Counted from the stretch's first letter, positions 1 to 13,727 are shown. The stretch: 64,000 nucleotides of DNA from Apoda limacodes (GCA_946406115.1 OX291558.1:22064205-22128204); one strand, 5' to 3'. The notes: generated from the sequence alone by a model not told the origin. Translations and numbers: made by a program.

Positions 1-219
1 TCATAAATGTCTGTCTGTCTGTTACCTCTTCAAGCTTAAACCGCTGTACCTATTAGAATGAAATTTGGCCCGGAAATAGTTTAATTCTCGGGTAAGGACA
101 TAGGCTACTTGAAAACGTCAAGTATGATTCGGTTTGTGTTTGCTTTCTATAATTGAGGTGTTGCCGTTAAAATCCTACACTGATAACTAAATTAGGCCGG
201 GTGAAACCGCGGGCGAAAC
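1..219 (+). repeat. 3' portion of a Helitron-like or SINE-like repeat ending in CTAGT
   Basis: Words such as GTCTGTCTGTCTGTTACCTC, AATGAAATTTGGCCCGG and AGGACATAGGCTACTTG, and the end CCGCGGGCGAAACTAGT, form a common repeat. It is followed directly by an (AT)n microsatellite. The hairpin-like CCGCGGG and CTAG|T end resemble the Helitron terminus at 14257. A related, reversed copy is at 39310-39500. Confidence 0.5.
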
Positions 220-222
220 TAG

Positions 223-297
<75 letters not shown>
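220..297 (+). repeat. (AT)n microsatellite
   Basis: About 38 uninterrupted AT dinucleotides directly follow the CTAGT terminus of the preceding repeat. Confidence 0.95.
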
Positions 298-302
<5 letters not shown>

Positions 303-1039
303 GGTATTTAATAGTTATTACAATTTGTCAAGATAACGTTAAAATAGCAATTCCGTGTGGCACAAAATAACTGAAATTCATCGCCAAGAAAATTATATCC
401 AGGTCTTATCTTGAGAAGTATTTAAAAAAAATCACTGGTATTAACTATTTGTGATTCAGTTGACATTTGAAATTCCTACACACCAACCTATAAAATGATA
501 CACGAACATTGTTGAAACATGGCCTAGTTTCACTTTATTTTTATAAGTTTTGCAAATAAGTACAAAAAAAATTAGCACCTAAATATCGACAGAAAATCGT
601 AGAAACACGAGACAAAATATTTTTCTAAATAAAGTTAATGATGTACGCTAAAATGAATTCGAATTGAGTAATATTTCCCACGTAGTAAAAGGAAATACAG
701 ATTAGAAGTACGCAAAAAGCTACAAAAATTCTGTGAAATTATTATCTTTTCAATGAAATTGATTCAGCCATGTGTCGAGAACCAAAAAGGAAAAGTTTTG
801 TATACGTGTAAGAAATATAAAAATAATAACATAGTGAAAGCGCGATATTTTTAAAATGATTACACATATATCATCAAACTTTTTATTTGTTGTATCAAAT
901 TTATAGTTTTTACTATTCTGTAATATTTATGTTTCATTTAAGCTTTAGGGACGTTAAGCTCTAGGACGTTAATGCAGTAGATAACAACATATTTTATTAA
1001 TTTCACTTTACAACATAATGCAAATTATTTTATGCAGGT

Positions 1040-1690
1040 GTTGAAATTATGCTGTCTTCTACGTTGTTTCTTCTGCAAATCAATGCCATGTTGTCTATCG
1101 ACAACAAACATTGCTTAGCAGATGACAGTACTGAAGACGCTTTTAATACGGACCGTGCAAGCATCCCACGTTCCATCTTGAAGAAAAACGGCAGAGAACT
1201 TGTTTCACAAAATCCAGGCCACTCAGTCCAGGGTCTCTGACTGGGGACAGGAAAACTTGATCCAATCCAACCCTACGAAAACAAGAGTCTATGCGTTCAC
1301 CGCTACAAAAAAAAAAACCATTCGCTGAGGTCTCACAATTCTTTTGACTTAGTTTAACGACGGGCTGAGAGAATCGTCGACGATCTCAAACAATAAGCCG
1401 TATCGAACCCTTAAGTCTGAGAAAAGAGTTTGCCTTCCTGTGTGTTCTACCGTTTGTATAATGGGATGTGTTTTGAAGAATCGTTCTAAATTATGCCCAT
1501 TGCTACTTTCTACCATTGCGCCGTCTGCAATCGGCTTGGAATTAATCCTCACACCTTAGAACCTAAATGGTCGCGTACAGTGCGGTTTTAGAGAAACTTA
1601 CTCCCGCGAACGCTTAGATTGTGGAATGAGCTCCCTGCCAAGGTTTTCTCTAAGGACAATTGATATTATTAACCCAACAACAACAGACGT
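1040..1690 (+). mobile_element. LINE fragment, 3' coding part, many lesions
   Basis: Pieces are readable in several frames: CLADDSTEDAF (an ADD catalytic box), the block around PGHSVQG and NPTKTRVYAFTA, RRAERIVDDL, SCVFYRLYNGMCFEESF, and VRF.RNLLPRTLRLWNELPA. The same words recur at 26255-26590, 21008-21461 and 32955-33680, so they belong to one LINE family. Internal deletions and an A-run near 1307 break it. Confidence 0.72.
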
Positions 1691-2869
1691 ACATTTAATA
1701 ATCTGAGCTCAATAGTCCAAGAATGTTGATATCATGTTAAGAACAGAAACTTGGAGAATTATAGTGGCACTATTATACCACTTTTGCTATTAGAGGCTTT
1801 TCTGTAAGAAAGATAAGTTGCACTGATAGGTTATAGGGATAGGGACAGCTTAAATACACAAATACGTCAAATTAGACGTTAAATTTGGAGTGTAAGAGCT
1901 CAAGAACACTATGTTTATAAATAGAACCAATATTTACCGATGATTAGTTTATATAACACCTGCATAGACAATATTTTCCAAATTTTCTGAAATCAAGGCA
2001 AAAAATCGTAATTACTGTTCCACAAATGTGCGTTAAGAAATTTTTTATTCCCACCGAGTATATAACTCGTACGTTTCTCACAAGAGTACGTTTATCGCCG
2101 CTTATTAATTTATTTTGCTTTTATTTTTCGAACTTGGACACAACAAATAGCAGGTGTAATAAAAAGCGCTATGTATCACTTGGAAGAAAATACAATTCCC
2201 TAATCGTGTGTTTGTGTTACTACGCTACTTATTGGCAATGGGTCACTTTCTCCCCTCCGTGAACAATGTACTGTGATGGCCAACTTTGGCACGAGCAAAT
2301 CCGTGGGCAAAAGCTGGTTTTATATAACATAAAATGAGTTATTTCGTTAAAGGAGAATAAGAAACTTAAAAATTCATTAAGACTAAGCACCCCAGGTGCT
2401 TACTGAAAATTTTCCGTTTAAAATATCTGACATTAATTACTTAAGTAGTTTTATAGTAATTAGAAACGAATGAATCTTAGCTGTTTTGATGAAAACTGGG
2501 AATAAAATTAAGCAGAGCTTGTACTTCAATTTGAATCTTCTATAAAATATTTACACCAAGTAGACTATAGACTAATAATATTTTATATTGTTAGTCGTCA
2601 TTATTGTGATATTTTATATAATAGCAATCATTAGAAGCCAAATATTTTCATAATTTTGAGAACTGACTTATTATATTCTAAGTTCAAATAATATTTTCTA
2701 TATACAAAAACAAATTCTAACTTATACTGGTAAAACTCATCAATCTTTATTTTTAACGTAAAGGCCTGTATTTATATGCAAAAATTAAATTTAATTAAAA
2801 ATAATTAAATATACAAACTTCGAAACCCCATTTAAATTTAGGGGATGAATTTTGCAATTTTTTTTCTGA

Positions 2870-3177
2870 GGGCAACTTTTTTATACCACTAAGGTGGCAA
2901 GCAAGCTAACCGCCCGCCTAATTTTAAGTGGACACTACAGCCTATAAATCACTTCTTTTGAAGAACCCGATATTGCAGTCCTTGAAGAAAACCTTGGCTC
3001 CTTAGGGCGCTCATTTCACAACCTGATTGGGTATCTAATAGAAATTCGCGCGGATGGAGCCGTGGGGAATAGCTACTCTCTTGTTGTAACAGACGCCGCG
3101 ACAGAGCATCAACTTTAGGGGCTTCCAAACAGAACAATGTAACAACCAGGCCAGCTGGTATAATATAAAGATACACT
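2870..3177 (-). mobile_element. LINE 3' end
   Basis: The tail signature 'ttttttataccactaaggtggcaa' type starts it on the plus strand at about 2876. The minus-strand frame reads HPREFLLDTQSGCEMSALRS and GFLQGLQYRVLQKK, a degenerate form of the LINE C-terminus. Confidence 0.6.
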
Positions 3178-3945
3178 TAACGATAATAAAATGAATTTAT
3201 AAAAATATTGCCGTGCACAAGTAATCTAACATAAAAAAAAATACGAAAAAAACATTCTTAAGTATCAACGCAATTTCTTTTAGTTAAAAGACTGTGATAA
3301 GTAAACGAGGTGTTTAAAGTTTACTGATTATAGAAAGGTACTCGTAAATATTTGGTATACAGTTCTGCTTACAGGGTCAGATTAAAATGATAAAAATTTA
3401 AAGGAAACTTGAGAACACAACTTCAGAACTCATTTCTAATTTATTTGGGTACTCAAAGAATTTAAGTGTATATAGAGTAAATGCGCGCGAAATATAAAGC
3501 GTATTACAAAACATAAGTGCTTATCGAAGAGTATTGTGGAGGACCCTACCTCGACTATAGCGATATAACGCGTTAATAACGCCTTACCTATAATTTAATT
3601 TTACTTTATTTAAATGATTGCCAAATCAATATGATTATTTTCCGGATCGTCTATTTTTTTTTGTTATATATTTTATATTTTATTTTATATATTTAGGTAT
3701 CTACGGTTAACCCTAAGCCGCACGTGTCAAAAGGAAACAAAGCAGAAAACAAATGAAATTACTCACATACAGTTGGTTGTTTGGATTATGGTATCACGCC
3801 TTTCTGCCTGGTATAATTTCGATTCCTTGGTTCCTTCTCTCTCTACTCAAGCTTGTTTATCTCCCACTTTGGCAGTGCTCGTGGTTTAAGTGTTACCCTG
3901 AAACTGGTCAATTTAAGGTGTATATATTTGGTCTACTAAGAGACG

Positions 3946-4156
3946 TTTAAGGCTGTAATAGGAAACGCGAAGGAAAATGGCGTTGAAACGCCAAATAAGA
4001 TCACCTTATTCTCCAAAGACTTAGCTTTTGTCCAACAAGGCCTAGGCTTCATTGACCAGAAGTTAGGACTTTCTCAGGCTGTTCCAGGAAGATACAACAG
4101 CGCCCTCAATCCACAGATCTCTCTCCCGGAAGAGAATATCTGCTTTCTTACATGAT
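3946..4156 (+). other. unassigned 69-codon open frame
   Basis: An open stretch from GAGACG to a TGA at 4154-4156 reads ETFKAVIGNAKENGVETPNK, ITLFSKDLAFVQQGLGFIDQ and KLGLSQAVPGRYNSALNPQ. The composition looks protein-like compared with the AT-rich surroundings. There is no start codon, and I do not recognise a family. It directly follows another short frame (3753-3950, MKLLTYSWLFGLWY...) in a different phase. A transposon or old gene fragment is the most likely reading. Confidence 0.25.
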
Positions 4157-6705
4157 CCTATTCATGGAGAAGTCTCCAGACTCTACAATTAATCTACATT
4201 CAAAAAAATGATATCCGCTCAGCAACCAAAATAGGATAAGATTTCCAAATTCTAATCACGGATATATAGCAATCTTACGTTATCTATATAAGTGCGTTCG
4301 ATGACGGCTGTAAAGGAACTTTTATATTAGTCACACCCTATATCTCGGTTGGTTATGTGAGTAACCAACCACCAAAGTTAATTAATTTGATACTACACGA
4401 AAGATTCAAATGCAAGTGCTAATTGTAATTGACATTAGTACGATTTTAAGTTTAAATTCTAAACCAAATCAAATAATATTTCAATTATACTCAACTTTGG
4501 TTCTTTCACTCGCAGACTTGGCTCACGGTTTCACTGACACTCACAATATCGTCGGAATTTTTCTGACGACCACAACTCACGGAGGTTAAAACATGACTGA
4601 CTGTCCCGCTCCTTTTCGCCGCCCGCGCCGCTAGCTATACTAAAACAGACTCTAGGAACATATTAATATTTACACGACTCTATTGTGTAAACAATAGGGT
4701 CGAGTTTCATTCAACTATTAAAAATATCCCCGTCCTGCTGTCTGCAACTCGATAAGCCCTATGATTAATTTTCTACTGACTTCAGTGAAGGACTCGCAGT
4801 TAGAGTTATTAAATCTTTTTTAACGAATAGTATCTGAATTCTCTGATTTTTTATTTATTTCCTAAGTAAATTATTTTATTGATCTGTCCTGGTAGCAAGT
4901 ACTGACAAAGTATAATATTTGGTCAAACCCATTATAATTATTACATTATGGTTTACACGCACAATTTTTTGGTACTGGTTTATTATTAGCTTAACATGCC
5001 TATAACTAACTAGTTATATAAGATAGACTTATTATCTAGGTTTCTTTCCACACATATCTTACAACTATATATATATATATAATAGAATAATATATAATGC
5101 CAGTGATTCTGTGTCAAGTATGTATTATAAGAGCGCTCTTAATGTTATCGTGTAAGTGTTGTAGTAGTACTATAATTATATATATATATTTATATTTCTA
5201 TTTAAGGTACATAAGTAAATACAAGCTAAGCACGTTTTCAAGCAAGCAGTTGATTTTCAATACTAGTTAAAATTAAATCTATTATTAATTTCTACATTAA
5301 ATACAATTCTAAATACGCTACTGTATTGCATCTTTCTTAGGAATTCTCAATTTCTATTCTATTGTTTCAACACATGCAGGACCTAGAGCAAAACTCCCAC
5401 GAACGGCTTTTACGATAGCTATTTATCTTTTAGTTTTTACATTGTTCCAAGTAAAAATGTACATTTTTGAGAATGGCTCTGACTGGTGATTAAGTTGTAA
5501 AATTTATTGACGCTTAACTAATTTGAAATGCCGCCCATGGCTAATTGTTTTCTAAATTTTAATATTTTGTAAGTTTTAAATAACTGCTTACAAATATTGA
5601 ACATTAAAAAAAATTAAGTATTATACGGCCCGTTACAGTATACTTAGCCATAATCTCTAAACTTAAAAAAAAATATTGGACACACAGAAACAAAAACAAA
5701 GGAAGTAATACCCTGAAATCAGCTATAGGGTTCATGTCGTGAAAGTACCACTGTGTACACACAGTTTTATGAATATGCAGTTTGGTAAACTTTGCAGGTG
5801 GTCGTGAAATCGCTATTATTATGTACCTGAATGGAGTGGTTTTTTTTAGCTTATTTGTGATTGCATTCTGCTTTTTCTAATAATTTCGTGAAACTTTTAT
5901 CGCGTGGCTGTTTTATTATCAACTTGTATAATCTGTTTCTTTTGAAAAACTATAATATTAAAAGTATGTACAAGAAAATATTAATAAATTTACAGTTGAT
6001 AATTACGGAAAGAATATCTATGAAATTTCACACCAATAAAATCGTCCAATTCCTTTAAGGAAAACTATAAAAATATTGCTTTATTTAAAAAGAAAGAAAG
6101 AAGGGTCTGTACGGTAGGGTAAAGTAATTTCACGGCTAAGTAGATTTCTATAAGCTTATCTGATTAACTGAACGGAATCCTGGAAAGCATTTATTTATTA
6201 AATATTAATTAAGAATATAGAGGTTTTTGGAAAGTAAAATTTATTTTCTACATATTGTTTTTTAACACTATATATATTCATCATTTATTTAATAACGTTT
6301 TTATTACCAATGTTTCCCTAAAAACTACCAGACACTCAGGCATATACATTTTTATTGATTTATTTTACAATACAATAGCTAAATGAATAAAATATGTTTA
6401 CCTTTTATAATTAAGCTTCTATACTATTGAAATTGGGCCTAGCATTATGTGGACATAAGTAATCAAGGTTTGTCAACAAGTTAATTATCTTTATAGGATC
6501 GTTGCTTACTTAGATTTCGGTATCGATATGTTTAAAAACAATTTATTACAATTAATGTTTTGATTTAATTCGGAATTCATGAAAAAAATATTCCAAACAT
6601 ATAAGAGCGTAAAAAAATATAAGTTTATTTTATTCTTTGATAATTCTTAAGTTGTAAATCTTCTGTTTGATATGATACTACACTTAAACTTGTAGGATAT
6701 AAAAA
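4157..6705. other. no gene recognised
   Basis: AT-rich sequence with short AT tracts (about 5070 and 5180). The GC-rich patch at 4500-4790 (CTCGCAGACTTGGCTCACGG, CGCCGCCCGCGCCGCTAGC) could be part of an old LTR, but no partner or primer site was found. Confidence 0.5.
4347..4371. repeat. short palindrome GGTTGGTTA...TAACCAACC
   Basis: A 9-10 bp stem with a short loop lies in otherwise featureless sequence. Confidence 0.6.
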
Positions 6706-6707
6706 AT

Positions 6708-7000
6708 CGGCCAAGTGCGAGTCGGACTCGCCCACGAAGGGTTCCGTAACATTATCTACAAAAACGACCAAAAAATCAAGTATGTTGTATGGGAGCCCCT
6801 TTTAAATATATTTTTTTCTGCTGTTTAGTATTTGTTGTTATAGCGGCAACAGAAATACATCTGTAAAAATTTTAACTATCGAACTATAACGGTTCATGAG
6901 ATACAGCCTGGTGACAGACTGACGGACGGACGTACGGACGGACGGACAGCGAAGCCTTAGTAATAGGGTCCCTAATTACCTTTCAGGTACGGAACCCTAA
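6708..7000 (+). repeat. interspersed SINE-like repeat (ggccaagtgcgagtc family)
   Basis: It begins AAAAAATCGGCCAAGTGCGA and GTCGGACTCGCCCACGAAGG, and ends with the inverted match GGTACGGAACCCTAAAAA. A GACGGACGGACG tract and AATAGGGTCCC lie inside. The two ends share GGTTCCGTA/TACGGAACC in inverted order. It is a very abundant lepidopteran repeat by recognition, with no coding capacity. Confidence 0.7.
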
Positions 7001-7284
7001 AAATACAATTTGGAAAAAGGTAAAGAAAAGGTATTTTACTTAAATCGGCTCTATCGTCAGTTTTTAATATGTATCTCCCTCAAAAATATGTTTAATTCTT
7101 AACCTCAATTCTGTCGATAAATCAGTAACTATTAAAATTTCTGACTCGTATTTCTTTCAAAAAATGTTTAGTAAAAATTTTATTAATTTGCGAAATTTTA
7201 TTAATGAGTGAAAAATTAACATATGCGTTTAAATGGCACTTCCTAACTTTAAGATGATAGTTTACCTATTACATATATACAGCA

Positions 7285-7446
7285 ACAGAAAACAATATGG
7301 GGTTCTTCAAGAAAGAAGTAATTAGACTTTTGAAGAGTCGGCAACGCGCGAGTGATGCACCGGGTGTTGCAAGCTTCCATAGGCTGCGGTAACGGTTTAC
7401 CATCAGGTGGACCGCAAGCTTGTTTGCCACCTTAGTGGTATAAAAA
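7285..7446 (+). mobile_element. LINE 3' end, about 160 bp
   Basis: It reads MGFFKKEVIRLLKSRQRASD, then APGVASFHRLR, then the 3' UTR ending GCCACCTTAGTGGTATAAAA. It closely resembles the 3' end at 26436-26598. It is strongly 5'-truncated, as expected of target-primed reverse transcription. Confidence 0.75.
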
Positions 7447-7449
7447 CAG

Positions 7450-9085
7450 ATCTAAATTATCAATATAAATAAACAATGACATTGAAAACAATTAAAATAA
7501 ATAAATTACTAAACTATTAACAAAGGCCCTGGATGTTGCTGCCTGGTGATAAAGTGGCCAGAAGACTGGCAGCGTTGTCACGTTGTATGGCAACGCTTAT
7601 TTGTTGTCCAAAATATAAACCAGCTTTCTGATTTTTTGAAGTGGAGATTAATCGCTTGGTTACTTACTTATAAAAACGATGGGCACTCTGTCCCCAAGAT
7701 CCCATGGTCTTCACTCCAAAAGCTTCAAAAATGTAGCCGTTACCAAGGGCTGCATTTTTCTTTAGCTTAAGATGTTCCGCAGCTTTTATATAAATGTGTT
7801 CCATATAAATTATACACCATGTTCCATAAGTAATATTTTTATACTTCCTTGGTATTTACCACAAAAAATAATCAGAACAACAAAATCTACGGAGCGACTT
7901 AGAAAAAAGACTTTTTATAGCGTATTACGTACAAAATAACAACATTAGAGAGGACGAATCTAATAATGGTCCATAGCTCAGTCGTAATCGTTGGATTAAG
8001 GCGCTATTTGTTACTGTCCCAGAACATCACACTGGGTCGACTGTCTTAAAGTAATAAAGTCAAGTAAAAGCGCTTTTGATTACACATTAAGATAGTGTCT
8101 AAAGAAAGGACGGAGAGCTTAATTGCCACATAAATAAGCCGGTCACCTTCGGCATAAAGATATTTGTGACTACTCAGTTTAACGATAAAAATAGACATTC
8201 ACAATCTGCCTCCTAGTCCTTCCGTCTGTTCCTCAATGGATGCCAGAATCTTTAGCTTGTTAAAAGATTGGCATCTTGAGTCAAGAAAAGTTAAATTTTT
8301 GAAGAGTCGATACTTCGACAACATGGTGACAACAGTTTCATTGGTTTATTTATTACAGCCACTTATTCATGTTCAATTTATGTTGAGCAATATTTTTGTA
8401 TCAACGTGTTGCTGAGTTGATATAAATATGTTGTAGGAAACATAGTGTGTTGCAAAGTTGATGACAGCACGTTGACAGGAGTAATATCAGTCTAGCAACA
8501 ATTCTTTATGCGTGGGGACGTGCTAATGGATATTAATAAAAAACAGGTATATTACAGAGCAATTATTAAATAATCAGTTGATTCAAATTTATTAATAAAA
8601 ACTATATCGTAGGTTTTGCGAGAAGAGAACATAAAGATTCCAACGAAATAAGAATTTCAATACAAAGTTTTTGACATTTTCATAATGTCAATCTATTTTA
8701 TCCATCTCACATTGTAGGGTCACTCGTTAATGTTTCTCATTGTGACCAATATTTATGTAACTACCATTTTTTTTGTACATAGATACAATAACACCACCTT
8801 TTCGGGAAACATTTTAATCGACTAGTTGTGTTGACAAGACAGTTTTTTTAGCAGCAACATTGTTTAGCAACTGTTGCACAACAAAAGTTGACCATTGAAT
8901 AAGAGGCTTTATTTTATTCTAACACTTAGGTACAACACATTAGAAACACATACAATATGGTTTTGGGCACTTTACATCGTTTTGTGGTTGGAATTACAAA
9001 ATTACGAGTGAAAAATCTTAGAGCAGGACCAGCAATTACACAGACTGACTGTAGTCACAAAAAGTCCGCTTCCATTATTTGAGGA
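7450..9085. other. no gene recognised
   Basis: A 74-codon frame at 7546-7770 has the feel of a decayed transposon protein (KVARRLAALSRCMATLICCP in the neighbouring frame), but I cannot assign it. The rest is featureless. Confidence 0.4.
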
Positions 9086-9087
9086 TT

Positions 9088-9385
9088 TTAAATTCGGTGG
9101 TGGCCGAGGGGTTTTGTTATCACCTTGTGTCTTGAGTGGCGAAGTTTCGAGCCTGGCGTGTACCAATGAGTTTTTTCTTAATTTCTCAAGTACATTCATT
9201 ATTCACACCACTGGCTTTTCGGTAAAGGAAAACATCGTGAGGAAACTTCCATACGTAAAAAGACGTATGTGAGGTCCACAGTCCGCACTGGACCCGCGTG
9301 TGGACTATGGACCAAATCACCCTCGTTGAGGGTAGGCCGTGCCCCAACAGTGAGGACGTACGAGGCTGATGAGGAGAAAAATTTT
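9088..9385 (+). mobile_element. tRNA-derived SINE
   Basis: The tRNA-like head has GGTGGTGGCCGAGGGG (A-box region) and a B-box-like TTTCGAGCCTGG at 9145-9156, then GCGTGTACCAATGAG. A conserved body follows: ACATCGTGAGGAAAC, CGCACTGGACCCGCGTG, CCAAATCACCCT and GAGGGTAGGCCGTGCCC. The same family occurs at 35876-36165. The A box is degenerate, so it is probably silent. Confidence 0.8.
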
Positions 9386-10205
9386 TTAAAAAAAAAATAA
9401 TTAATGAGTTCTGACTTTAATATCGCTTTTTCATCAAGTTGTGGTATTTTTATTTATTATTTCTTTGCTTTAAAGTTTATTTTGAATTATGGTTGTGTTT
9501 TTTTTATAAATTTGCTTTTATTACATACCTTTTAATGATCATTTTATCATTACGGTTTGTCTACACTACACAATATTAATCAACACAGTTGGTGTTGCAT
9601 ATTTTTTGAACCTACTACATATTTATTCCTTGTATAAAAATCATAAGTCGAAAAATTACAAAATTTTGTACCGCAAAAAGAAATATATCCTCCTTGCGCA
9701 ACGCCAGACGGAAAACTGACTTTGGTGGAGATCAATGGTACTCGAATTGAATTGTGTTCTATAACTGTAGCAATCACGTTTTATTTTGTCGGGTTATAAT
9801 GAGTTCCGCTGAGGTAGTCTTAATTAAACAATATTTTACTTTTGTATTGTTTAATAAAACATAAAAAAAATAAACTAGTTTCGTAAAGCAAATTAAAGCG
9901 CCGATTTTTTAGTGTAACTCTTATCTGAGTATCTTTGATAGATCAGAAGACAAATTCGTAAATGACGGAAAAAAGCGTCTTAGTTATTATTTTTCTGTAT
10001 TTTTGTGACGTTCGGAAGGAAGAATTAAAATTGATAAAATCATTCTCAAATGTTGGTATTTTATATATAAAAAATCCAGGATCATGGGCTGTCAAATTTC
10101 AAAGACAATTTTGATTAAATTTGCTTGAAAACGTTGATTCTGCGACTATTAAACCCTGTTTAGGGAAGACAATGTATAAGTTTAGGTTCAGTTTGTTTCT
10201 GTTCA

Positions 10206-10367
10206 AGGGCCATCCATTTTATACGGCACCCAAATTTCCATAATTTAAGACCCCGCTCCCCCTAGTCACACTTTTTTCCTAATTTTTGTATGAAAAATCT
10301 GCCATTGTCACACATTTTGTGACCCCCGTCTTCCCTAAATATATCACGTTCTAATTGGATGGCCCCT
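10206..10367. mobile_element. MITE candidate, 162 bp
   Basis: Termini AGGGCCATCCA and TGGATGGCCCC are inverted copies. The interior is GC-poor apart from GACCCCGCTCCCCC. GGGCCATCCA termini are common on short insect DNA elements. No clear target duplication is seen. Confidence 0.5.
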
Positions 10368-10484
10368 TACCGTATTAACTATATTAACCATAATTGATTT
10401 TATAGTAATTACCTCGATGTACATTCTTTTAAATTTTTTAAGTAGGTACTTAAATACCTATATATGACAATAAGTAAGTGATGA

Positions 10485-10715
10485 ATTTTTTTATACCACT
10501 AAGGTAGCAAACAAGCTTGTGGTCCATGATGGTAAAAGTGGTCACCGCATCCCATAGACACTTCCAACACCAAGGGCATCACTCACACGTTGCCGACCCT
10601 TTGAAAATCTAAAAACTTCTTTCTTGAAGAACCCCATGTTCGCACTGTAGTACTCAATGAAAACCTAGGCAGGGAGCTCATTCCATAACCTAAGCGATGC
10701 GGGAGGAACATGTAC
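10485..10715 (-). mobile_element. LINE 3' end
   Basis: The plus strand starts with a T-run and TATACCACTAAGGTAGCAAA, then CATCACTCACACGTTGCCGA, and later GGGAGCTCATTCCATAACC. This is the reverse complement of the LINE tail and its LWNELP-coding segment. Confidence 0.7.
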
Positions 10716-11814
10716 AAGCAGATGTCCATTCTATTATAAATGCGAAGGGCGAGTTAGTTTTTTGTTTTTTGATTTATTCTTTCTCCACGTCACAACAGAT
10801 TATAATATGGCACAGTGATGGTTGAAAAGTTACAAAACTTCCTTACACATGTTAATAAAAAAGTGGCTATGTGAAGTGCCTTGTCACGGCTTCTAACTTA
10901 TAACAAGATGTTTATAAAAATTTAGTAATAATAAAAAATAAATGACAGCCAATAAAAAACAGAACTAAGACAGATTTGTCAACAAATTAAGTTAGTTCTT
11001 TTACAGCTTTACGTAAACTTAATTATAGTAATAATAATATACTTTATAGCATCAACATAATTCTTTTACCAAAACATATTTACAAATAGAGAAAACAAAT
11101 GGCAGTCTTATCTCTTTAAAGTGATATCTTCCAGACAACCTTTGGGTAGAGGAACTAATAAAGTTAAACATAGTGAGTTAGGTAAAAAAGTATATATAAA
11201 TATAAGTTAATATATGTTAATTTACTTACAGATAGTTATTTTTAGTGACTAAAATTACTCGTATGTTAATTCAATACACAAAGATTTTTTATAACAACAT
11301 TCACGGACTAAGACCAAAGTCGCATACAACATAGCTTGTATCCAGATTTAAGCGAAACTTTTATTTTAACCGGATTAAATATCCGCTTCACCAAACTTCG
11401 CTAGTTTCTCTTAGTACTTATTTCAAGCTTTAGGCATTAATACTTGAAAATAACAACGGATTTAACATCTGTCAATAGCAGCCGCAGCAGCAGCCGTAAA
11501 AAGATTTTGAATTTTATTCAAAGTTTTTTGGTAGACATTTGCTGTGCTTGAATTGCTTAGTTTATCTTTTTTAATAATTATAATATTAAAAACTTTTGAA
11601 AGTCTTATTGTCCTTGATAACACAAAACGGGCAAGTGCTACTCAGCCTTGTGCTAAAATAAATAAAAAAGCTAATTACGGAATTTCAATAATTTTCACTT
11701 TCTGAGAACACATTAATCATTTGTTTTTTCATAGTGATGTCGTTTTGAAAGCTGTGTATAGGAATTGCAATGAATTTAAATGGCTAAAAATTGTGCGCTA
11801 TGATTTTTTAAATT

Positions 11815-12500
11815 TTCGCTGCGGTTTAAGTCAGAGACGTCATTTGGTATTTGGTGTTAAAGGTCCATCTCGTAGTTCATGAAATTTGAAAATGGACGTT
11901 ATAATCTACGTGACGATGACCGATAAGGTCGACCAGAAACTGCGGTTACTTAATCTAACATTGATACTCTACCTTGATTAATTAAGACTTACAAAAAAAT
12001 ATTTGTTTGCAAAAAATATTGGGCATTGGAATGAGTCAAGTTATCGAAGCTTTGCACTTGATAGATGATTTAACCGAAAAACTAGAAAAGTGTGGAGTGG
12101 TTTCGTAAAATGATGGCAAAGTTTGATGGAGGAATATCATTAGCTGTCTACAATACAGGTGATGAAACTTGGCACTGCTTTCAACCGGAAGGAAAAAGTC
12201 AAATAGCAGAATTCACCACGATAACGCGTCACACATTCTACTAAGGTAAAGGAAGCGTATTTGAAGCTTCTAATGTAGAAGATGTGATTCAGATTTCGCA
12301 CCTTCCATCTTCTTTAATTATTTTTATTTCCTAAAATTCAAAGCAAACGTAGAAGCACATGGTTTGCGAGCCCTGAGTCTGCTTTGAATGCGTTTCACGA
12401 AGCCATTGAAGAGCTCTCAAAGGAAAATTGATCTTACTGCTTCTTACAATAGTTCCAGCGAACTCAAAACTTTATAAATTATGAGGGCGTATATTTTGAA
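11815..12500 (+). pseudogene. mariner-type transposase remnant
   Basis: Readable pieces in several frames are ETWHCFQPEGKSQ (first catalytic Asp region, GDETW-like), FKANVEAHGLR, FASPESALNAFHEAIEELSK and, at the end, NYEGVYFENQ stop. The last block matches the canonical mariner C-terminus (F.S.EEA..AF...ELS...W..C...W..R...C....GEYFE). Frameshifts and stops are numerous. The inverted ends were not identified. Confidence 0.72.
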
Positions 12501-13725
12501 AATCAATAAATGTATCATATTGGTATAATAATAATATCTGGTCTGATTTATCAGAATTGAGAAATAGTATTACTTAAGTATAATATTAAATCTTAAGCAA
12601 CAATTCGATAAAATCAGCTATAAGTAATTCTGAAAAAAAATTAACGCTGTTTTAAATACTAATAATATATATAGTATAAATAGTAATATATTTTTACGGC
12701 TTTTATTTCAGGTAAGTAAACTTTACCTTAAATTCATTTTTGCTTAACACACCATATTTTTTTTAGAAATGAAATCAGAAAACTTTGCTTTTACGAAATT
12801 TTCATGTATGTTGCGTTCGCATCTGAGCGTAATGTTGGAACATAACACATATTTTATTTGAATACTTCGTGCCTACGAGCACCGCGGGTAGCTTTATAAA
12901 ACTTTTCACGACTTACTTCCAGACATTAATTAAGCAATATGGAGACAGTTTTAAATTTTATCCTATCATCAAGCTAATTAAATGAATTATAGCTACAGTT
13001 AAATCGTAAGCTGGCGGCGGCATCGCCAACGGGATCTTTGTAAAAGTATGACAAGCCGCACAAATACATAGAATTTATTTTGATGTTGGCAAAACTCCAA
13101 ATGTATCATGTGTTATAAGCTGAAAGCTCTTTTTAGGTTTTTGTACCAAAAAGGGTTAAAAAGACTCATGTGATACGACGAGCTTTTTTAAACACTAAAA
13201 TAGGAAATAAGCATACGATCGGCCTGATATAAGCATAAGCAATTTGGTACGGAACTCTTATTTCGAAAGTCCTACTCGCAATTAGTTTCTTCATCTTTTG
13301 TCTGTTTCATAAACTAATACAAATAAACCTAGTTTTTAAAAAAACTTTTTTATTTTGTACTTTCCTCACTTCCTCATAAGTGTGCAAAATCTCATACTAT
13401 TTAGGCATTTGAAAGAGAGTGAAAATTTATTGCTAGATGCGGTTCTATTAATATGTAGATTCATAAGTACTTTGTGTAAATACAAGTCAAGGTAATAAAA
13501 ACATGGTAATAAAAGTGGATTGACTCGTAATTATAACCAATAGGTTTTATTTTTGTCCAAATGTCTATATTCTATTTTTATTTTTAAAACTTTCCATTAA
13601 ATTAAAATATACTATCCTTGATGGTATTTATAAAAAAAATTGTTATCTTCTTGCACTTAAAATGTCGAAACAGAAAATGCAAGTTATTAATAACAGGTTT
13701 TTAAAAAATTAGTCACTATTTTATT
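12500..13725. other. nothing seen
   Basis: AT-rich sequence without coding bias, inverted ends or tandem structure that I can detect. Confidence 0.5.
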
Positions 13726-13727
13726 CG

